In this document: positions 62,624 to 64,000 of the stretch, piece after piece
How positions within the stretch are numbered: the first letter of the stretch is position 1
How the letters are laid out: the number at the start of each line of letters is the position of its first letter
Assembly: GCF_020165195.1 (NCBI RefSeq)
Contig: NZ_JAIUHR010000009.1
Location: 1-64,000 of the forward strand
Source of the DNA: Mesorhizobium sp. CA14
GTDB lineage: Bacteria > Pseudomonadota > Alphaproteobacteria > Rhizobiales > Rhizobiaceae
Direction of reading: 5' to 3'
Length of the DNA stretch: 64,000 bases
The notes under the pieces: model-generated
What the model was told of the DNA's origin: nothing
Seen by the model: the letters and a program-made list of their open reading frames with translations, nothing else
The model's database searches: none
Position numbers and translations under genes: made by a program

Positions 62624-63937
62624 ATGGCAGACATCCGCAACACCTTCATCGGGATCAAGTCGCCCAATCCGTTCTGGCTGGCCTCGGCGCCGCCCACCGA
62701 CAAGGCCTATAATGTCGAGCGCGCCTTCAAGGCCGGCTGGGGCGGCGTGGTGTGGAAGACGCTGGGCGAGGAAGGTCCGCCGGTCGTCAACGTCAACGGT
62801 CCGCGCTATGGCGCGATCTGGGGCGCCGACCGCCGCCTGCTTGGTCTCAACAATATCGAGCTGATCACCGACCGCGACCTGCAGACCAATCTGCGCGAGA
62901 TGAAGCAGGTGAAGATGAACTGGCCGGATCGGGCGCTGATCGCCTCGATCATGGTGCCTTGCGTGGAGGAGAGCTGGAAGGCGATCCTGCCGCTGGTCGA
63001 GGAGACCGGCGCCGACGGCATCGAGCTCAATTTCGGCTGCCCGCACGGCATGAGCGAGCGCGGCATGGGCTCGGCGGTCGGCCAGGTGCCGGAATATATC
63101 GAGATGGTGGTGCGCTGGTGCAAGCAGTATACGCGCATGCCGGTCATCACCAAGCTCACGCCCAACATTACCGACATCCGCAAGCCGGCGCGCGCGGCGT
63201 ATGCCGGCGGCACCGACGCGGTGTCGCTGATCAACACGATCAACTCGATCACCGGCGTCGATCTCGACAGTTTCGCGCCGCAGCCGACCATCGACGGCAA
63301 GGGCTCGCACGGCGGCTATTGCGGCCCGGCGGTGAAGCCGATCGCCATGAATATGGTCGCCGAGATCGCGCGCGATCCGGAAACGCGCGACCTGCCGATC
63401 TCCGGCATCGGCGGCATCACCACTTGGCGCGACGCCGCCGAATTCATGGCGCTCGGCGCCGGCAATGTGCAGGTCTGCACGGCGGCGATGACCTACGGCT
63501 TCAAGATCGTGCAGGAGATGATCGCCGGGCTGGAGAACTGGATGGACGAGAAGGGCCACGCCTCGCTCTCCGACATCATCGGCCGCGCGACGCCCAATGT
63601 CACCGACTGGCAGTATCTCAACCTCAACTATGTCGCCAAGGCGCATATCGACCAGGACGCCTGTATCAAATGCGGCCGCTGCCACATTGCCTGCGAGGAC
63701 ACCTCGCACCAGGCGATCACCAGCATGGTCGATGGTGTGAGGCATTTCGAGGTGATCGAGGCTGAATGCGTCGGCTGCAATCTCTGCGTCAATGTCTGCC
63801 CGGTGGAGGGCTGCATCACCATGCAGCCACTGGCCGCCGGCGTGCTCGACCAGCGCACCGGTTTGCCGGTGTCGCCGGTCTACGCCAATTGGACCACGCA
63901 CCCCAACAATCCGATGGCCAAGGTCGCTGCGGAGTAG
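62624..63937 (+). CDS. preA: NAD-dependent dihydropyrimidine dehydrogenase subunit PreA
   Basis: This 437-residue catalytic subunit has a dihydroorotate-dehydrogenase-type barrel with FMN-site sequences and the active-site region NFGCPHGMSERGMG. The C-terminal ferredoxin domain holds two [4Fe-4S] clusters (ACIKCGRCHIAC and ECVGCNLCVNVCP). ATG 62624 is preferred over ATG 62618, which overlaps the preT stop, because GGAGG stands at better spacing. It works with PreT in the first step of reductive pyrimidine breakdown. Confidence 0.93.
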   Translation: MADIRNTFIGIKSPNPFWLASAPPTDKAYNVERAFKAGWGGVVWKTLGEEGPPVVNVNGPRYGAIWGADRRLLGLNNIELITDRDLQTNLREMKQVKMNWPDRALIASIMVPCVEESWKAILPLVEETGADGIELNFGCPHGMSERGMGSAVGQVPEYIEMVVRWCKQYTRMPVITKLTPNITDIRKPARAAYAGGTDAVSLINTINSITGVDLDSFAPQPTIDGKGSHGGYCGPAVKPIAMNMVAEIARDPETRDLPISGIGGITTWRDAAEFMALGAGNVQVCTAAMTYGFKIVQEMIAGLENWMDEKGHASLSDIIGRATPNVTDWQYLNLNYVAKAHIDQDACIKCGRCHIACEDTSHQAITSMVDGVRHFEVIEAECVGCNLCVNVCPVEGCITMQPLAAGVLDQRTGLPVSPVYANWTTHPNNPMAKVAAE

Positions 63938-64000
63938 GGTTGGTTCCTCGCCCCACGTAGTGGGCTACGCTTATGCACAGATCTTCTGTGACTGGCGCGA
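63938..64000. other. Window end, nothing recognised
   Basis: Only a short imperfect hairpin (GCCCCAC...GTGGGC) is seen after the preA stop. The next gene probably lies beyond the window. Confidence 0.4.

Overview
The window reads as chromosomal DNA of a rhizobial alphaproteobacterium, most likely Mesorhizobium or a close relative. It is GC-rich, codes on both strands, carries many ABC uptake systems, and contains several short palindromic intergenic repeats of the kind found in Rhizobiales (RIME-type elements and a MITE-like pair). The genus is an inference from gene content and repeats. I see no rRNA, tRNA, CRISPR array, integrase or transposase.

Layout. (1) 1-6.2 kb: a leftward xanthine-dehydrogenase/CO-dehydrogenase-type molybdenum hydroxylase operon (SRPBCC protein, FAD subunit, 2Fe-2S subunit, Mo-binding subunit split into two reading frames, MoxR/CoxD-type ATPase, perhaps the start of a CoxE-like gene), preceded by an AraC regulator. 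(2) 6.4-12.6 kb: a FrcBCA-like sugar ABC transporter, a 3-hydroxyisobutyrate-dehydrogenase-family reductase, an NAD-dependent SDR and an FCD/GntR regulator. Two matching TTGTCTGAC(A/G)A operators in two divergent promoter regions suggest one regulon. (3) 13-21.4 kb: a small DUF3175-like protein, an MFS carrier, a LacI/GntR-type repressor, and an ABC sugar transporter followed by gluconokinase behind a perfect 16-bp palindrome; probably a gluconate or related sugar-acid system. (4) 21.4-29.3 kb: an acyltransferase-like protein, an Rrf2 regulator with Fe-S-type cysteines, and sulfate uptake genes (two sulfate-binding proteins, CysT, CysW, CysA) with a vapBC toxin-antitoxin pair lodged between them. 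(5) 29.4-46.4 kb: a cell-envelope block with a VanX-like D,D-dipeptidase, penicillin-binding protein 1C, a giant alpha-2-macroglobulin, TamA, and a very long TamB holding a tandem internal duplication. (6) 46.7-53.7 kb: a peptide/nickel-type ABC transporter whose two ATPases are fused in one protein, then a lytic-transglycosylase-like lipoprotein. (7) 53.9-57.9 kb: a non-pyrrolysine MttB-family methyltransferase followed by a DMGDH/sarcosine-dehydrogenase-type flavoprotein, a likely quaternary-amine demethylation pair. (8) 58-64 kb: DoxX, a secreted protein of unknown function, a two-domain glyoxalase-like protein, repeats, a ChaC-like gene with an apparent frameshift, and the preT-preA pyrimidine-reducing dehydrogenase behind a RutR-like box.

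Points most worth a second look: the MttB/flavoprotein pair with no corrinoid protein, the split Mo-subunit, the shared FCD-GntR operators, the TamB duplication, the RutR-like site, and the repeats that supply start, stop or ribosome-binding sequences to neighbouring genes.
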